Below are positions 52,107 to 61,311 of a stretch of DNA of 64,000 nt, piece after piece (position 1 is the stretch's first letter; each line of letters starts with the position of its first letter). The translations under genes and the position numbers were made by a program. Below the pieces are notes generated by a model, which was not told the origin of the DNA, did not search any database, and saw nothing but the letters and a program-made list of their open reading frames with translations. Source of the DNA: Pantoea endophytica (GTDB lineage Bacteria > Pseudomonadota > Gammaproteobacteria > Enterobacterales > Enterobacteriaceae); NCBI RefSeq assembly GCF_002858935.1, contig NZ_PJRT01000032.1:54796-118795 (forward strand), given 5' to 3'.

Positions 52107-52604
52107 ATGAGCAACTCTTACCAGAATGAAATCCCTAAAGCCCGTATCAACCTCAAGCTAGACCTGCACACCGGTGGAGCGGCGAAGAAAACCGAGCTCC
52201 CTCTCAAGCTGCTGGTGACCGGCGATTTCAGTAACGGCGCGGAAGACCGCCCGCTGTCTGAACGCGAAAAAATCAACGTCAACAAAAACAACTTCAACAG
52301 CGTGCTGGCCGATATCGCGCCAGCGGTGTCATTTGCCGTGCCGAACACCCTGGCCGGTGACGGCAGCGAAGAGAACGTTCAGCTTAACTTCCGCGACATG
52401 AAGGACTTCGAACCGGAGCAGGTTGCCCGCCAAATCCCTCAGCTGCGCGCCATGCTGGCGATGCGCAATCTGCTGCGCGACCTCAAATCCAACCTGCTGG
52501 ATAACGTCACCTTCCGCAAAGAGCTGGAAGCCATCCTGAAAGACCCGGCACTCAGCGACGAACTGCGTAGCGAGCTGTCTGCGTTAGCCACCGATCAAGC
52601 CTGA
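52107..52604 (+). CDS. tssB: T6SS sheath small subunit TssB
   Basis: Started at the ATG at 52107 (AAGGAG site), giving 165 residues; the frame open from 52062 would extend into the leader. Motifs of the family are present: Glu-Leu-Pro-Leu-Lys-Leu-Leu-Val-Thr-Gly-Asp-Phe near residue 28 and Phe-Arg-Asp-Met-Lys-Asp-Phe-Glu-Pro near 95. With TssC it forms the contractile sheath. First gene of the T6SS block in view; 29 bp to tssC. Confidence 0.97.
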   Translation: MSNSYQNEIPKARINLKLDLHTGGAAKKTELPLKLLVTGDFSNGAEDRPLSEREKINVNKNNFNSVLADIAPAVSFAVPNTLAGDGSEENVQLNFRDMKDFEPEQVARQIPQLRAMLAMRNLLRDLKSNLLDNVTFRKELEAILKDPALSDELRSELSALATDQA

Positions 52605-52633
52605 TCATCCCCGTAACGGACTATAGAGAGAGA

Positions 52634-54181
52634 ATGCTGATGTCAGTTCAGAATGAAAGCCGTACCGCCGGTGAAACCACCGTGCTGGATCGCCCCGCTG
52701 CGGGCGGCGTCTACGCGTCGCTGTTTGAAAAAATCAACCTCAACCCGGTGTCAGAGCTGAGTGATCTCAACGTCTGGCAGGATAATCAGGCGATGTCTGA
52801 TGCCACCGCCGACGAGCGCGTGACGGCCGCGATGCAGGTGTTCCTGACGCGTCTGAAAATCAGCGGCGCGAAAGTGGAGAAGCTGGATAAAAATCTGCTG
52901 GATCACCACATCGCCGAGCTGGACCGCCAGATCAGCCGCCAGCTCGACGCGGTGATGCACCACGACGAATTCCAGAAAGTGGAATCGGCGTGGCGCGGCC
53001 TGAAGTCGCTGGTGGATAAAACTGACTTCCGCCAGAACGTGAAAATTGAAGTGCTCGACGTATCGAAAGACGATCTGCGTCAGGATTTCGAAGACGCGCC
53101 GGAAATCATCCAGAGCGGCCTCTATCTGCAAACCTACGTCGCTGAATACGACACGCCGGGCGGCGAGCCGATTGGTGCGGTGATTTCAGCTTACGAGTTC
53201 GATGCCTCTGCACAGGACGTGGCGCTGCTGCGCAACCTGTCGAAAGTGGCGGCCTCTGCGCACATGCCGTTTATCGGTTCGGTCGGCCCGCAGTTCTTCC
53301 TCAAAGAGTCTATGGAAGAAGTGGCGGCGATCAAAGACATCGGTAACTACTTTGACCGCGCTGAATACATCAAGTGGAAATCGTTCCGCGACACCGATGA
53401 TTCGCGCTACATCGGCCTGACCATGCCGCGAGTGCTCGGTCGTCTGCCATATGGCCCGGACACCGTGCCGGTGCGCAGCTTCAACTACATCGAAGAAGTG
53501 AAAGGCCCGGATCACGACAAATACCTGTGGACCAACGCCTCGTTCGCCTTCGCCGCCAATATGGTTCAGAGCTTCATCAGCAACGGCTGGTGCGTGCAGA
53601 TTCGTGGCCCGCAGGCCGGCGGTGCGGTGCAGGATCTGCCGATCCATCTCTACGATTTGGGCACCGGCAACCAGGTGAAAATCCCGTCTGAAGTGATGAT
53701 CCCGGAAACCCGCGAGTTTGAGTTCGCTAACCTCGGCTTTATCCCGCTCTCTTACTACAAGAACCGCGATTACGCCTGCTTCTTCTCGGCAAACTCGACG
53801 CAGAAACCGGCGTTGTACGACACCGCCGATGCCACCGCCAACAGCCGCATCAACGCGCGCCTGCCGTACATCTTCCTGCTGTCGCGCATCGCGCACTACC
53901 TGAAGCTGATTCAGCGTGAAAACATCGGCACCACCAAAGATCGCCGCCTGCTGGAGCTGGAGCTGAACACCTGGGTGCGCACGCTGGTAACCGAGATGAC
54001 CGATCCGGGCGACGAGCTGCAATCCTCGCACCCGCTGCGCGATGCGAAAGTGCTGGTGGAAGACATCGAAGACAACCCAGGCTTCTTCCGCGTCAAGCTG
54101 TTCGCCATCCCGCACTTCCAGGTGGAAGGCATGGACGTGAACCTGTCGCTGGTGTCGCAGATGCCGAAAGCTAAAGCGTAA
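52634..54181 (+). CDS. tssC: T6SS sheath large subunit TssC
   Basis: A 515-residue protein (513 if started at the ATG at 52640). Family motifs include Trp-Arg-Gly-Leu-Lys-Ser-Leu near residue 123, a Gly-Pro-Gln-Phe-Phe-Leu region near 217, and Arg-Leu-Pro-Tyr-Gly near 270. It co-assembles with TssB, and the assembled sheath is disassembled by ClpV. It is followed 14 bp later by tssK. Confidence 0.98.
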   Translation: MLMSVQNESRTAGETTVLDRPAAGGVYASLFEKINLNPVSELSDLNVWQDNQAMSDATADERVTAAMQVFLTRLKISGAKVEKLDKNLLDHHIAELDRQISRQLDAVMHHDEFQKVESAWRGLKSLVDKTDFRQNVKIEVLDVSKDDLRQDFEDAPEIIQSGLYLQTYVAEYDTPGGEPIGAVISAYEFDASAQDVALLRNLSKVAASAHMPFIGSVGPQFFLKESMEEVAAIKDIGNYFDRAEYIKWKSFRDTDDSRYIGLTMPRVLGRLPYGPDTVPVRSFNYIEEVKGPDHDKYLWTNASFAFAANMVQSFISNGWCVQIRGPQAGGAVQDLPIHLYDLGTGNQVKIPSEVMIPETREFEFANLGFIPLSYYKNRDYACFFSANSTQKPALYDTADATANSRINARLPYIFLLSRIAHYLKLIQRENIGTTKDRRLLELELNTWVRTLVTEMTDPGDELQSSHPLRDAKVLVEDIEDNPGFFRVKLFAIPHFQVEGMDVNLSLVSQMPKAKA

Positions 54182-54195
54182 GGCGGAACTCAGGG

Positions 54196-55536
54196 ATGAA
54201 AACAGAACAACCACTCTGGGGCCGGGGCACGATGATCTCGCCCCAGCACTTTCAGCAGCAGTCCGCCTGGCAGGCGTGGCAAAGTGAATGCATCGCGCGC
54301 ATGGGGCTTAATCAGCCGTGGGGCGTATTTCAGGTTGAGTTTGAGCCGGAAGCGTTAAAGCGCGGACGTTTGCAACCGCGTCATCTCCATCTGCGCTTCA
54401 GTGACGGCACGCTGGTGGATACAAACAACGCCGATCCGCTGCCACCGACGCTGACGCTGGAGGCGGAGCAGAAGGAAGTAACGGTTGTTCTGGCGCTGCC
54501 GCAGCTCTATGCCAATGGCTGCAACTGCCTGCAGGAGAGCGACGTGGCAGAGCGCCCGGTACGATTCCGCCAGCGCTGGCGCGATATCCGCAACCTGTTC
54601 GGGGATGACTCTCGTCAGATTGCAGTATTGCAGCCTGAACTGACGCTGCGTTATGCACATCAGGACAACAGCGATTGGCTGACTTGTCCGGTGGCGCGTC
54701 TGCAGCAGGATGCGCAGGGCGGCTGGACGCTGGACAGCCAGTTCCTGCCACCGCTGCTCACCCTGCAATCCAGCCCGTGGCTGATGACGGCACTTGAACA
54801 ACTGGTGACGCAGCTGCGCGCACGGCTGGTACGTCTGATGGCGATGCGCCGCGAAAGCAACCAGCGCATGGCGGATTTTGCCGTCGCCGACGTGTCGCTG
54901 TTCTGGCTACTCAACGCGCTAAACAGCGCCGAACCACTGCTGGCCGATTTTCAGCGTCATCCGCAAAGCCCGCCGGAACGGCTTTATCCCGAACTGGCGC
55001 GCCTGGCGGGCAGTCTGCTGACGTTCTCACTGGAACATCAGGTCAGCGCCATTCCGGCTTACCGCCATGAAAATTTGAATGAGGTGTTCCCACCGCTTTT
55101 CAGCCTGCTCGGCACGCTGCTGGAAGCCAGCCTGCCGTCGCGCATGGTGGCAATCGACATGACGCACGACAGCCGTCTGCGTCAGTGGCAGGCGCGCCTC
55201 AACGATCCACGCCTGCGCGAGGAAGCCGATTTCTATCTCTCGGTGCGCTCGCCGCTGCCGGTGGCGCAGCTGCAGGAGCAGTTCCCGCGCCAGTGCAAAG
55301 TCGGCAGCCCGGATGACGTGACTGCGCTGGTCAACAGCTCGCAACTGGGCATTCCGCTTAAGCCGCTGAGTCACGTACCGGCCGCTATTCCACTGCGCCT
55401 GGAGAACCAGTATTTCTCGCTGGATCTGTCGCATCCGGCAGCACGCGCCATGCTCGAAAGCGGCAGCTGCATGTTTTACGTCCCCGGCACGCTGGGTGAC
55501 CCGGAACTGGAACTCTTCGCGGTGCTGAGATCATGA
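54196..55536 (+). CDS. tssK: T6SS baseplate protein TssK
   Basis: A 446-residue protein beginning with the TssK pattern Leu-Trp-Gly-x-Gly-x-Met-Ile-Ser-Pro-Gln-His-Phe-Gln-Gln near residue 6. The receptor-binding-like domains and a C-terminal membrane-complex contact domain are present. It links the baseplate to the TssJLM membrane complex. It overlaps tssL by 4 bp. Confidence 0.95.
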   Translation: MKTEQPLWGRGTMISPQHFQQQSAWQAWQSECIARMGLNQPWGVFQVEFEPEALKRGRLQPRHLHLRFSDGTLVDTNNADPLPPTLTLEAEQKEVTVVLALPQLYANGCNCLQESDVAERPVRFRQRWRDIRNLFGDDSRQIAVLQPELTLRYAHQDNSDWLTCPVARLQQDAQGGWTLDSQFLPPLLTLQSSPWLMTALEQLVTQLRARLVRLMAMRRESNQRMADFAVADVSLFWLLNALNSAEPLLADFQRHPQSPPERLYPELARLAGSLLTFSLEHQVSAIPAYRHENLNEVFPPLFSLLGTLLEASLPSRMVAIDMTHDSRLRQWQARLNDPRLREEADFYLSVRSPLPVAQLQEQFPRQCKVGSPDDVTALVNSSQLGIPLKPLSHVPAAIPLRLENQYFSLDLSHPAARAMLESGSCMFYVPGTLGDPELELFAVLRS

Positions 55537-56207
55537 GTACTGAAGCAAAAACTATCGATATTGATGCGCTGCTGCAAAACACCTGGCTGCAGGTAATCAG
55601 CCTGCGCCACGGCCCGCAATTTGCCGATGGCGAAGGGCTGGCACTGTGGCAGCGCTGCGTCAGTGATGCGGAGCGGGTGCAGCTGGCGCTGCGTGACGCG
55701 GGCGTCAGCCGCGAGAGCCGCCATGACATTCTGCTGGCGCAGTGCGCGCTGCTGGATGAGGCGGTTAAAGGGCGCGGCGTGCAGGATGATGCCTGCGTGC
55801 AGTGGTATCACATGCCGCTACAGGGCCATTTTTTACAGACCATGGATGCAGGCGAAACGCTGTGCGACCGCATGCAGCGGGTGCTGGCGCAGCCGGAAGC
55901 CGACGAAATGGTGCTGACCTGTTTTCACCGCGTAATGATGCTGGGCTTTCTCGGTGGTTATACCTCCATTGATGCGCCCGCGCGCCAGCAGTTGGTGAGC
56001 GCGCTGACTAAACGCGTACCACCTTTCACGCGTCCGGCGGATGCGCCGTTGTTATCGCTGGCAAGTGGTGGGCTGCGAGCGGGCTGGTTAAGCAGCTGGC
56101 CTGCACGTCTTGGCCTGACCGCGCTGCTGCTGGCCGCGCTGTGGTGGGGGCTGAATCACTGGCTCGATCACCTCATCACGACGCTGCTGCCCGGAGTCAA
56201 AGGATGA
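55533..56207 (+). CDS. tssL: T6SS membrane-complex protein TssL (DotU/IcmH type)
   Basis: A 224-residue protein with the cytoplasmic helical DotU domain (residues 5-170). Motifs include Leu-Leu-Ala-Gln-Cys-Ala-Leu-Leu-Asp-Glu near residue 73 and Met-Leu-Gly-Phe-Leu-Gly-Gly-Tyr near 133. One membrane segment lies near the C-terminus (about 187-207). It has no OmpA-like peptidoglycan-binding domain; that function is coded by the next gene, which it overlaps by 4 bp. Confidence 0.94.
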   Translation: MSTEAKTIDIDALLQNTWLQVISLRHGPQFADGEGLALWQRCVSDAERVQLALRDAGVSRESRHDILLAQCALLDEAVKGRGVQDDACVQWYHMPLQGHFLQTMDAGETLCDRMQRVLAQPEADEMVLTCFHRVMMLGFLGGYTSIDAPARQQLVSALTKRVPPFTRPADAPLLSLASGGLRAGWLSSWPARLGLTALLLAALWWGLNHWLDHLITTLLPGVKG

Positions 56208-57895
56208 CGACGCTGCTTCCACGCCTGCTGGTGCTCTGGATTTGGCTGCTTGCGGCGGTTCTATGCACGCAGTTTCTGAGCTTTACGCGCAGCAGCGATT
56301 TCCTCCTGTTGCTGGCGATACTGCTGCTGGCTGGCACGGTAACGTTTAGAGTGCTGCGCCGCCGCAAGCATGTGACGAGTCAGGAATGGACTGATTTGCC
56401 CGATGCAGCTTATCGGCAGCCGGTGGTGCTTTGCTGCAATGCAAGTGGTCTGTCGGACGTGGAACCGGTACGCGTGTTGCCGCACGGCTGCTTTATTCAC
56501 GTTGCCGATAGCAGCGAACTCCAGCACAACGTGCGTGAGTTGTTGCTGCAACGTCCCGACTGGGGCCGCCAGATTTCAATCTGCCTCAATATCAGTCCAC
56601 AGCAACAGCAGGACAGCGCAGCGCTGGAAAATGCGCTGTTTGCTCTGCGCTGGCAAATTGCGTTACTGCGCCGTGAAACCCGTCAGTCGCTGCCGCTGCT
56701 GCTTAACATCGGCGTTGCCGGCGAGATGGCGCAGTGCGCTGCACCACTTTGGCAGGTTCAGCTGGCAGGAAATAGCCCACAAATCTGGCAGGACGACACC
56801 TCGCCTCGTGGCACGGCCGAATGGCTGCAGTCGGGTGGCAGCGTGGCGATGCAGCAGCAGGTCCTGCTCAACTCGCTGGATGCGTGGGCGCGTCAGCATG
56901 TGCTACGCGTGCTGACAGAGGTGCACAGTGATGTCGCCGCCGTGATACCCGCCGCATATGTGTTGCAGCTGCAACCCGCTACGCCGGTTGCGGGCTATGA
57001 CTCTCTGTGGTGCGCCTGGTTATGGCAGCACACCACCATCCGCAGCGCCGGAGCCGCAGCGAACATACCCGTCATCCTGCCTGACTTTATCCTTCCGCTG
57101 CTTCCAGAAGGCCGTGGCCTGACGCCGGGCATCCGCGCGTTGCGCACGGCGATCACGGCCTTCGCCGTTGCCGCTGTCATCGCACTCTGTGCGGTGGCCT
57201 GGAACAACCAGTCGCTAATCCATCGCATCGTATTCGACCTCGAACACTACAACCGCATCGCCATGACCGACTACGCGCCGAAGCTCGCTGCTGTGCAGGT
57301 GCTGCGCGAGGACGCGAGTCAGCTCGACAACTATGCGCGTCAGGGCGCGCCGCTGCGCCTGAGTCTGGGGCTTTATCAGGGCGGGCATCTGCATCTGCCG
57401 GTACTGCACGCCATTAGTACCTGGATACCGGAACCTAAGCCAAAACCTGCGCCAAAGCCGAAACCGCAACCCACGCTGGTAAGGCTGGACGCGATGTCGC
57501 TGTTCGATTCCGGCAAATCCGAGCTGAAAACAGGCTCGACCAAAGTGATGGTGAACGCGCTGGTCAATATCAAAGCGCGCGCGGGCTGGCTGATTGTGGT
57601 CGCGGGTTATACCGACGATACCGGCAATCCTGCGCTGAATCAGCGTCTGTCCCTCAAGCGCGCCGAAGCGGTACGCGACTGGATGCGCGACACCGGCGAC
57701 GTGGATGAAAGTTGCTTTGCGGTGCAGGGCTTCGGTCAGAGCCGTCCGATGGCGACCAACGACACTGCCGAAGGCCGCGCGGCCAACCGGCGCGTTGAAA
57801 TCAGTCTGGTGCCGCAGGCCGACGCCTGCCAGGCAGCGGACGCAATCCCTCCGTCATCACAGGATGGTGACGGCAATCATGAAGAAAAGGAGTAA
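56204..57895 (+). CDS. T6SS OmpA-domain membrane protein (TagL-like)
   Basis: Started at the ATG at 56204 (ATGA overlap), giving 563 residues. Two membrane segments lie near the N-terminus (about 6-24 and 31-48). A cytoplasmic domain of about 260 residues follows, then a third membrane segment near 320-340, a Pro-Lys-Pro repeat linker near 412, and a C-terminal OmpA/MotB domain (about 430-545). The OmpA domain carries Phe-Asp-Ser-Gly-Lys-Ser and Gly-Tyr-Thr-Asp-Asp-Thr-Gly-Asn, and should anchor the apparatus to peptidoglycan. The domain order is that of TagL-like proteins but the middle domain is larger. Confidence 0.85.
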   Translation: MTTLLPRLLVLWIWLLAAVLCTQFLSFTRSSDFLLLLAILLLAGTVTFRVLRRRKHVTSQEWTDLPDAAYRQPVVLCCNASGLSDVEPVRVLPHGCFIHVADSSELQHNVRELLLQRPDWGRQISICLNISPQQQQDSAALENALFALRWQIALLRRETRQSLPLLLNIGVAGEMAQCAAPLWQVQLAGNSPQIWQDDTSPRGTAEWLQSGGSVAMQQQVLLNSLDAWARQHVLRVLTEVHSDVAAVIPAAYVLQLQPATPVAGYDSLWCAWLWQHTTIRSAGAAANIPVILPDFILPLLPEGRGLTPGIRALRTAITAFAVAAVIALCAVAWNNQSLIHRIVFDLEHYNRIAMTDYAPKLAAVQVLREDASQLDNYARQGAPLRLSLGLYQGGHLHLPVLHAISTWIPEPKPKPAPKPKPQPTLVRLDAMSLFDSGKSELKTGSTKVMVNALVNIKARAGWLIVVAGYTDDTGNPALNQRLSLKRAEAVRDWMRDTGDVDESCFAVQGFGQSRPMATNDTAEGRAANRRVEISLVPQADACQAADAIPPSSQDGDGNHEEKE

Positions 57896-57899
57896 CAAC

Positions 57900-58391
57900 A
57901 TGGCAATTCCGGTTTATCTGTGGCTGAAGGACGACGGCGGTGCGGACATCAAGGGCTCGGTGGACGTGCAGGACCGCGAAGGCAGCATCGAAGTGGTGGC
58001 ACAGCAACATAACCTGTACATCCCGACCGACAACAACACCGGCAAGCTGACCGGCACGCGCATTCACACGCCGTTCCTGTTCACCAAGGAAATCGACTCG
58101 TCCAGCCCGTATCTCTACAAGGCGGTCACCACCGGCCAGACGCTGAAGTCTGCCGAGTTCAAATGGTACCGCATCAGCGACGCCGGCCAGGAAGTGGAGT
58201 ACTTCAACACCAAGCTGGAAAACGTGAAGGTGGTGAAGGTCAATCCGGTGATGCACGACGTTAAGGACCCGTCGAAAGAGAAACACAACCATCTGGAGCA
58301 GATTGAGCTGCGCTACGAAAAAATCACCTGGACCTACAAAGACGGCAATATTATTCATTCCGATTCGTGGAACGAACGCGCCACCGCCTGA
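57900..58391 (+). CDS. hcp: T6SS tube protein Hcp
   Basis: A 163-residue protein from the ATG at 57900 (AGGAG site). The Hcp signature Met-Ala-Ile-Pro-Val-Tyr-Leu-Trp-Leu-Lys opens it, followed by a Gly-Ser-Val-Asp-Val-Gln-Asp-Arg-Glu-Gly motif and a C-terminal Ile-Thr-Trp-Thr-Tyr-Lys-Asp-Gly-Asn. Hexameric rings stack inside the sheath and are secreted. Codon use is biased, as for an abundant protein. Confidence 0.97.
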   Translation: MAIPVYLWLKDDGGADIKGSVDVQDREGSIEVVAQQHNLYIPTDNNTGKLTGTRIHTPFLFTKEIDSSSPYLYKAVTTGQTLKSAEFKWYRISDAGQEVEYFNTKLENVKVVKVNPVMHDVKDPSKEKHNHLEQIELRYEKITWTYKDGNIIHSDSWNERATA

Positions 58392-58518
58392 TTACGCGTC
58401 ATATTTCGCGCCGCTGCTGCGTTGGCTGCGCGCGTTCGCCCCGGTCACATAGTTACCTATGCTCCCGGGGACTCGCGCACTTGCCGCCTTGCCGCGACAC
58501 GAACTATTTAGCGTAATC
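58390..58518. repeat. 129-bp imperfect palindromic element between hcp and clpV
   Basis: Outer arms GATTACGC (58390-58397) and GCGTAATC (58511-58518). An intermediate TGCGCGCG / CGCGCA pair follows inward, and the centre is CCCCGG-tca-CATAG-ttac-CTATG-ctc-CCGGGG. The left arm starts at the hcp stop codon. Its sequence type (Gly-rich stem with a GTTGGCTGCG...CTTGCCGCCTTGCC pair) resembles repeats seen in many enterobacterial genomes. After it a GGGCTG / tttttg / CAGCCC hairpin (58530-58547) may be a terminator for hcp. The rest of 58392-58675 has no gene. Confidence 0.75.
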
Positions 58519-58675
58519 GCCCCTCCGCTGGGCTGTTTTTGCAGCCCGGCAGATGATTTATGAATTCATCCATAGCGGGTGAAATCACAAGTCATTTCCC
58601 ATCTTTCCTGCTGCCTTATGCGCTTCGGTTTACGGCGACGGGCGGTAGCGTGCCACCAGTCAGGAGAATTTTGCT

Positions 58676-61276
58676 ATGGACAGTCAGTCAGCCGCGCTTT
58701 TGCGTCGCCTCAACACGTTCTGCGCGCAGGCGCTGGAAGCCGCCGCGTCGCTGTGCCAGACCCGCGCGCACGCTGAAATCCAGCCGGAACACTGGCTGCT
58801 CAAGCTGCTGGAGCAGGGCGAGGGCGACATCACGGTGATTGCGCGCCGTTACGAGTGGGATATGGACGCCATCTGGCAGGACTTGCTGGCGTTTCTCGAC
58901 CGCCAGCCACGCGCGGTGCGAGGGCGTCCGCAGCTTTCTTCTTCGCTGGAAGCGCTGCTGAAGCAGGCGTGGCTAATGGCCTCCGCATCTGATAATTCCC
59001 CGCAAATTCGCAGCATCCATCTGCTGATGGCGCTGTCCGAGCAGCCAAAACTTGCACAGTGCGAAGGTCTGTGGCCGCTGCTGAGCCTGCGCATGAGCCA
59101 GCTTGAGCGCCTGCAGCCGATGCTCGAAGCACAGTCCGACGAGCGTGCGGAAGCGGAACAACCGGAGATACCAGTCAGCAGCCTGGAACAAACCGCTGCA
59201 GGCGAAACCAGAACCCCCTCCACCGAAGCCCTGACCCGTTTCACCCGCGACGTCACCGCCGATGCGCGCAGCGGTAAAATCGACCCGGTCTTTGGCCGCG
59301 ACAACGAAATCCGTCAGATGGTGGATATCCTGTCGCGTCGCCGCAAGAACAACCCGATTCTGGTCGGCGAGCCGGGCGTGGGCAAAACCGCGCTGGTGGA
59401 AGGGCTGGCGCTGCGCATCGCCGAAGGCAACGTGCCGGACAGCCTCAAACCGGTGAGCGTGCACACGCTGGACCTCGGCATGCTGCAGGCGGGCGCGGGC
59501 GTTAAAGGCGAGTTCGAGCAGCGCCTGAAAAACATCATCATCGAGGTGCAGGCCGCGCCGAACCCGGTGCTGCTGTTTATCGACGAGGCGCACACCATCA
59601 TCGGCGCGGGTAATGCAGCGGGCGGCGCGGACGCGGCCAACCTGCTGAAGCCGGCACTGGCGCGCGGCGAACTGCGTACCATCGCGGCCACGACGTGGAG
59701 CGAGTACAAGCAGTATTTTGAAAAGGACGCCGCGCTGGAGCGCCGCTTCCAGATGGTGAAGGTGGACGAGCCGGACGACGATACCGCTTGCCTGATGCTG
59801 CGCGGCCTCAAGTCGCGCTACGCAGAGCACCACGGCGTGCACATCACCGACGCGGCGGTGCGCGCCGCCGTCACACTGTCGCGCCGCTACCTCACCGGCC
59901 GCCAGCTGCCGGACAAGGCGGTTGACCTGCTCGACACCGCCGCCGCGCGCGTGCGCATGAGCCAGGACACGGTACCGGAAGCCATCACCCGCCTGCGTGC
60001 GAAGCTCGATGCGCTGAACATCGAGCAGCGCGCCATCCTCGACGACGAAGCGCTGGGCGGCGCGGTGTCGCAGGAGCGACTGGCAGAAATCGCCGGCCTG
60101 ATTGCGGTAACCGATGAAGAGCTGGAGGCGCTGGAGCAGCGCTACGGCATTGTGCAGTCGCTGATGCAAGAGCTGCTGGAAGGGCGCAAAGACGCCAGCC
60201 AGCGCGGCGCCATCGCACAGCTCCAGACCGACCTCGACGCGCTGCAGCCCGGCGAACCGCTGCTCACCGCCGATGTTGACGCGCGCATCGTGGCGGGCGT
60301 GATTGCCGACTGGACCGGCGTGCCACTCTCCTCATTAATGAAGGACGAGCAGGCCGAACTGCTGGCGCTGGAAAACCAGCTCGCCACGCGCGTGGTGGGA
60401 CAGGACGCGGCGCTCAATGCCATCGCCCGGCGCCTGCGCGCCTCGAAAACCGGGCTCACCTCCGAAAACGGTCCGCAGGGCGTGTTCCTGCTGGTCGGCA
60501 CCAGCGGCACCGGCAAAACCGAAACCGCGCTGGCGCTGGCTGATTTGCTGTACGGCGGTGAGAAATCATTAATCACCATCAACCTCAGCGAATATCAGGA
60601 AGCGCACACCGTTTCCCAGCTGAAAGGCTCGCCGCCGGGCTACGTCGGTTACGGCCAGGGCGGCATCCTCACCCAAGCGGTGCGCAAGCGTCCGTATAGC
60701 GTGGTGCTGCTCGACGAGGTGGAAAAAGCGCACCGTGACGTGATTAACCTGTTCTATCAGGTATTTGACCGTGGATTTATGCGCGATGGCGAAGGGCGCG
60801 AAATCGACTTCCGCAACACCGTGATTCTGATGACCTCGAACCTCGGCAGCGATCAGTTGATGCAGCTGCTGGAAGAAATGCCCGAAGCAGCCGAATCCGA
60901 CCTTCAGGAGTGCCTGCGCCCGATCCTGCGCGATCACTTCCAGCCCGCGCTGATGGCGCGCTTCCAGACGGTGATTTACCGCCCGCTGGCGCGCGAGGCG
61001 ATGCGAATCATCGTGGAGATGAAGCTGAAGCAGGTCAGCAAACGGCTGCAACGCCATTACGGCATCCGCACCACCATCGGCGACGGCCTGTACGACATGC
61101 TTACAGACGCCTGCCTGCTGCCGGACACCGGCGCGCGCAACGTCGACAGCCTGCTGAATCAGCAAATCCTGCCGGTGCTGAGCCAGATGATTCTGCAGCA
61201 CCGCGCCAGCGGTACTTTGAGCAACAGCCTGACGCTGGACACTAATGATGAAGGCGAAGTGAGCTTTATCTTCTGA
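58676..61276 (+). CDS. clpV: T6SS ATPase ClpV (TssH)
   Basis: An 866-residue AAA+ protein. An N-terminal repeat domain (residues 10-155) recognises the contracted sheath. The first ATPase domain has Walker A Gly-Glu-Pro-Gly-Val-Gly-Lys-Thr near 228 and the second has Gly-Thr-Ser-Gly-Thr-Gly-Lys-Thr near 612, with a Clp middle region between. It disassembles contracted TssBC for recycling. Started at the ATG at 58676 (AGGAG site). Codon use and GC content are high, with large open frames on the opposite strand that are only shadows. Confidence 0.97.
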   Translation: MDSQSAALLRRLNTFCAQALEAAASLCQTRAHAEIQPEHWLLKLLEQGEGDITVIARRYEWDMDAIWQDLLAFLDRQPRAVRGRPQLSSSLEALLKQAWLMASASDNSPQIRSIHLLMALSEQPKLAQCEGLWPLLSLRMSQLERLQPMLEAQSDERAEAEQPEIPVSSLEQTAAGETRTPSTEALTRFTRDVTADARSGKIDPVFGRDNEIRQMVDILSRRRKNNPILVGEPGVGKTALVEGLALRIAEGNVPDSLKPVSVHTLDLGMLQAGAGVKGEFEQRLKNIIIEVQAAPNPVLLFIDEAHTIIGAGNAAGGADAANLLKPALARGELRTIAATTWSEYKQYFEKDAALERRFQMVKVDEPDDDTACLMLRGLKSRYAEHHGVHITDAAVRAAVTLSRRYLTGRQLPDKAVDLLDTAAARVRMSQDTVPEAITRLRAKLDALNIEQRAILDDEALGGAVSQERLAEIAGLIAVTDEELEALEQRYGIVQSLMQELLEGRKDASQRGAIAQLQTDLDALQPGEPLLTADVDARIVAGVIADWTGVPLSSLMKDEQAELLALENQLATRVVGQDAALNAIARRLRASKTGLTSENGPQGVFLLVGTSGTGKTETALALADLLYGGEKSLITINLSEYQEAHTVSQLKGSPPGYVGYGQGGILTQAVRKRPYSVVLLDEVEKAHRDVINLFYQVFDRGFMRDGEGREIDFRNTVILMTSNLGSDQLMQLLEEMPEAAESDLQECLRPILRDHFQPALMARFQTVIYRPLAREAMRIIVEMKLKQVSKRLQRHYGIRTTIGDGLYDMLTDACLLPDTGARNVDSLLNQQILPVLSQMILQHRASGTLSNSLTLDTNDEGEVSFIF

Positions 61277-61311
61277 ACATGTGACGTTCTTTTTAATAAC
61301 AAGGAGTGTGT

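Noticed and set aside
57705..57899. Upstream extension of Hcp
   Set aside because: It overlaps the end of the OmpA-domain gene in another frame. The ATG at 57900 with its AGGAG site gives the normal Hcp N-terminus.
58973..60169. Long open frame of 398 codons on the minus strand inside clpV, and a 606-codon one (62018-63838) inside vgrG
   Set aside because: Both are antisense shadows of high-GC coding genes. They are rich in Arg, His, Ala and Gln, have no ribosome site, and lie opposite clear family members.
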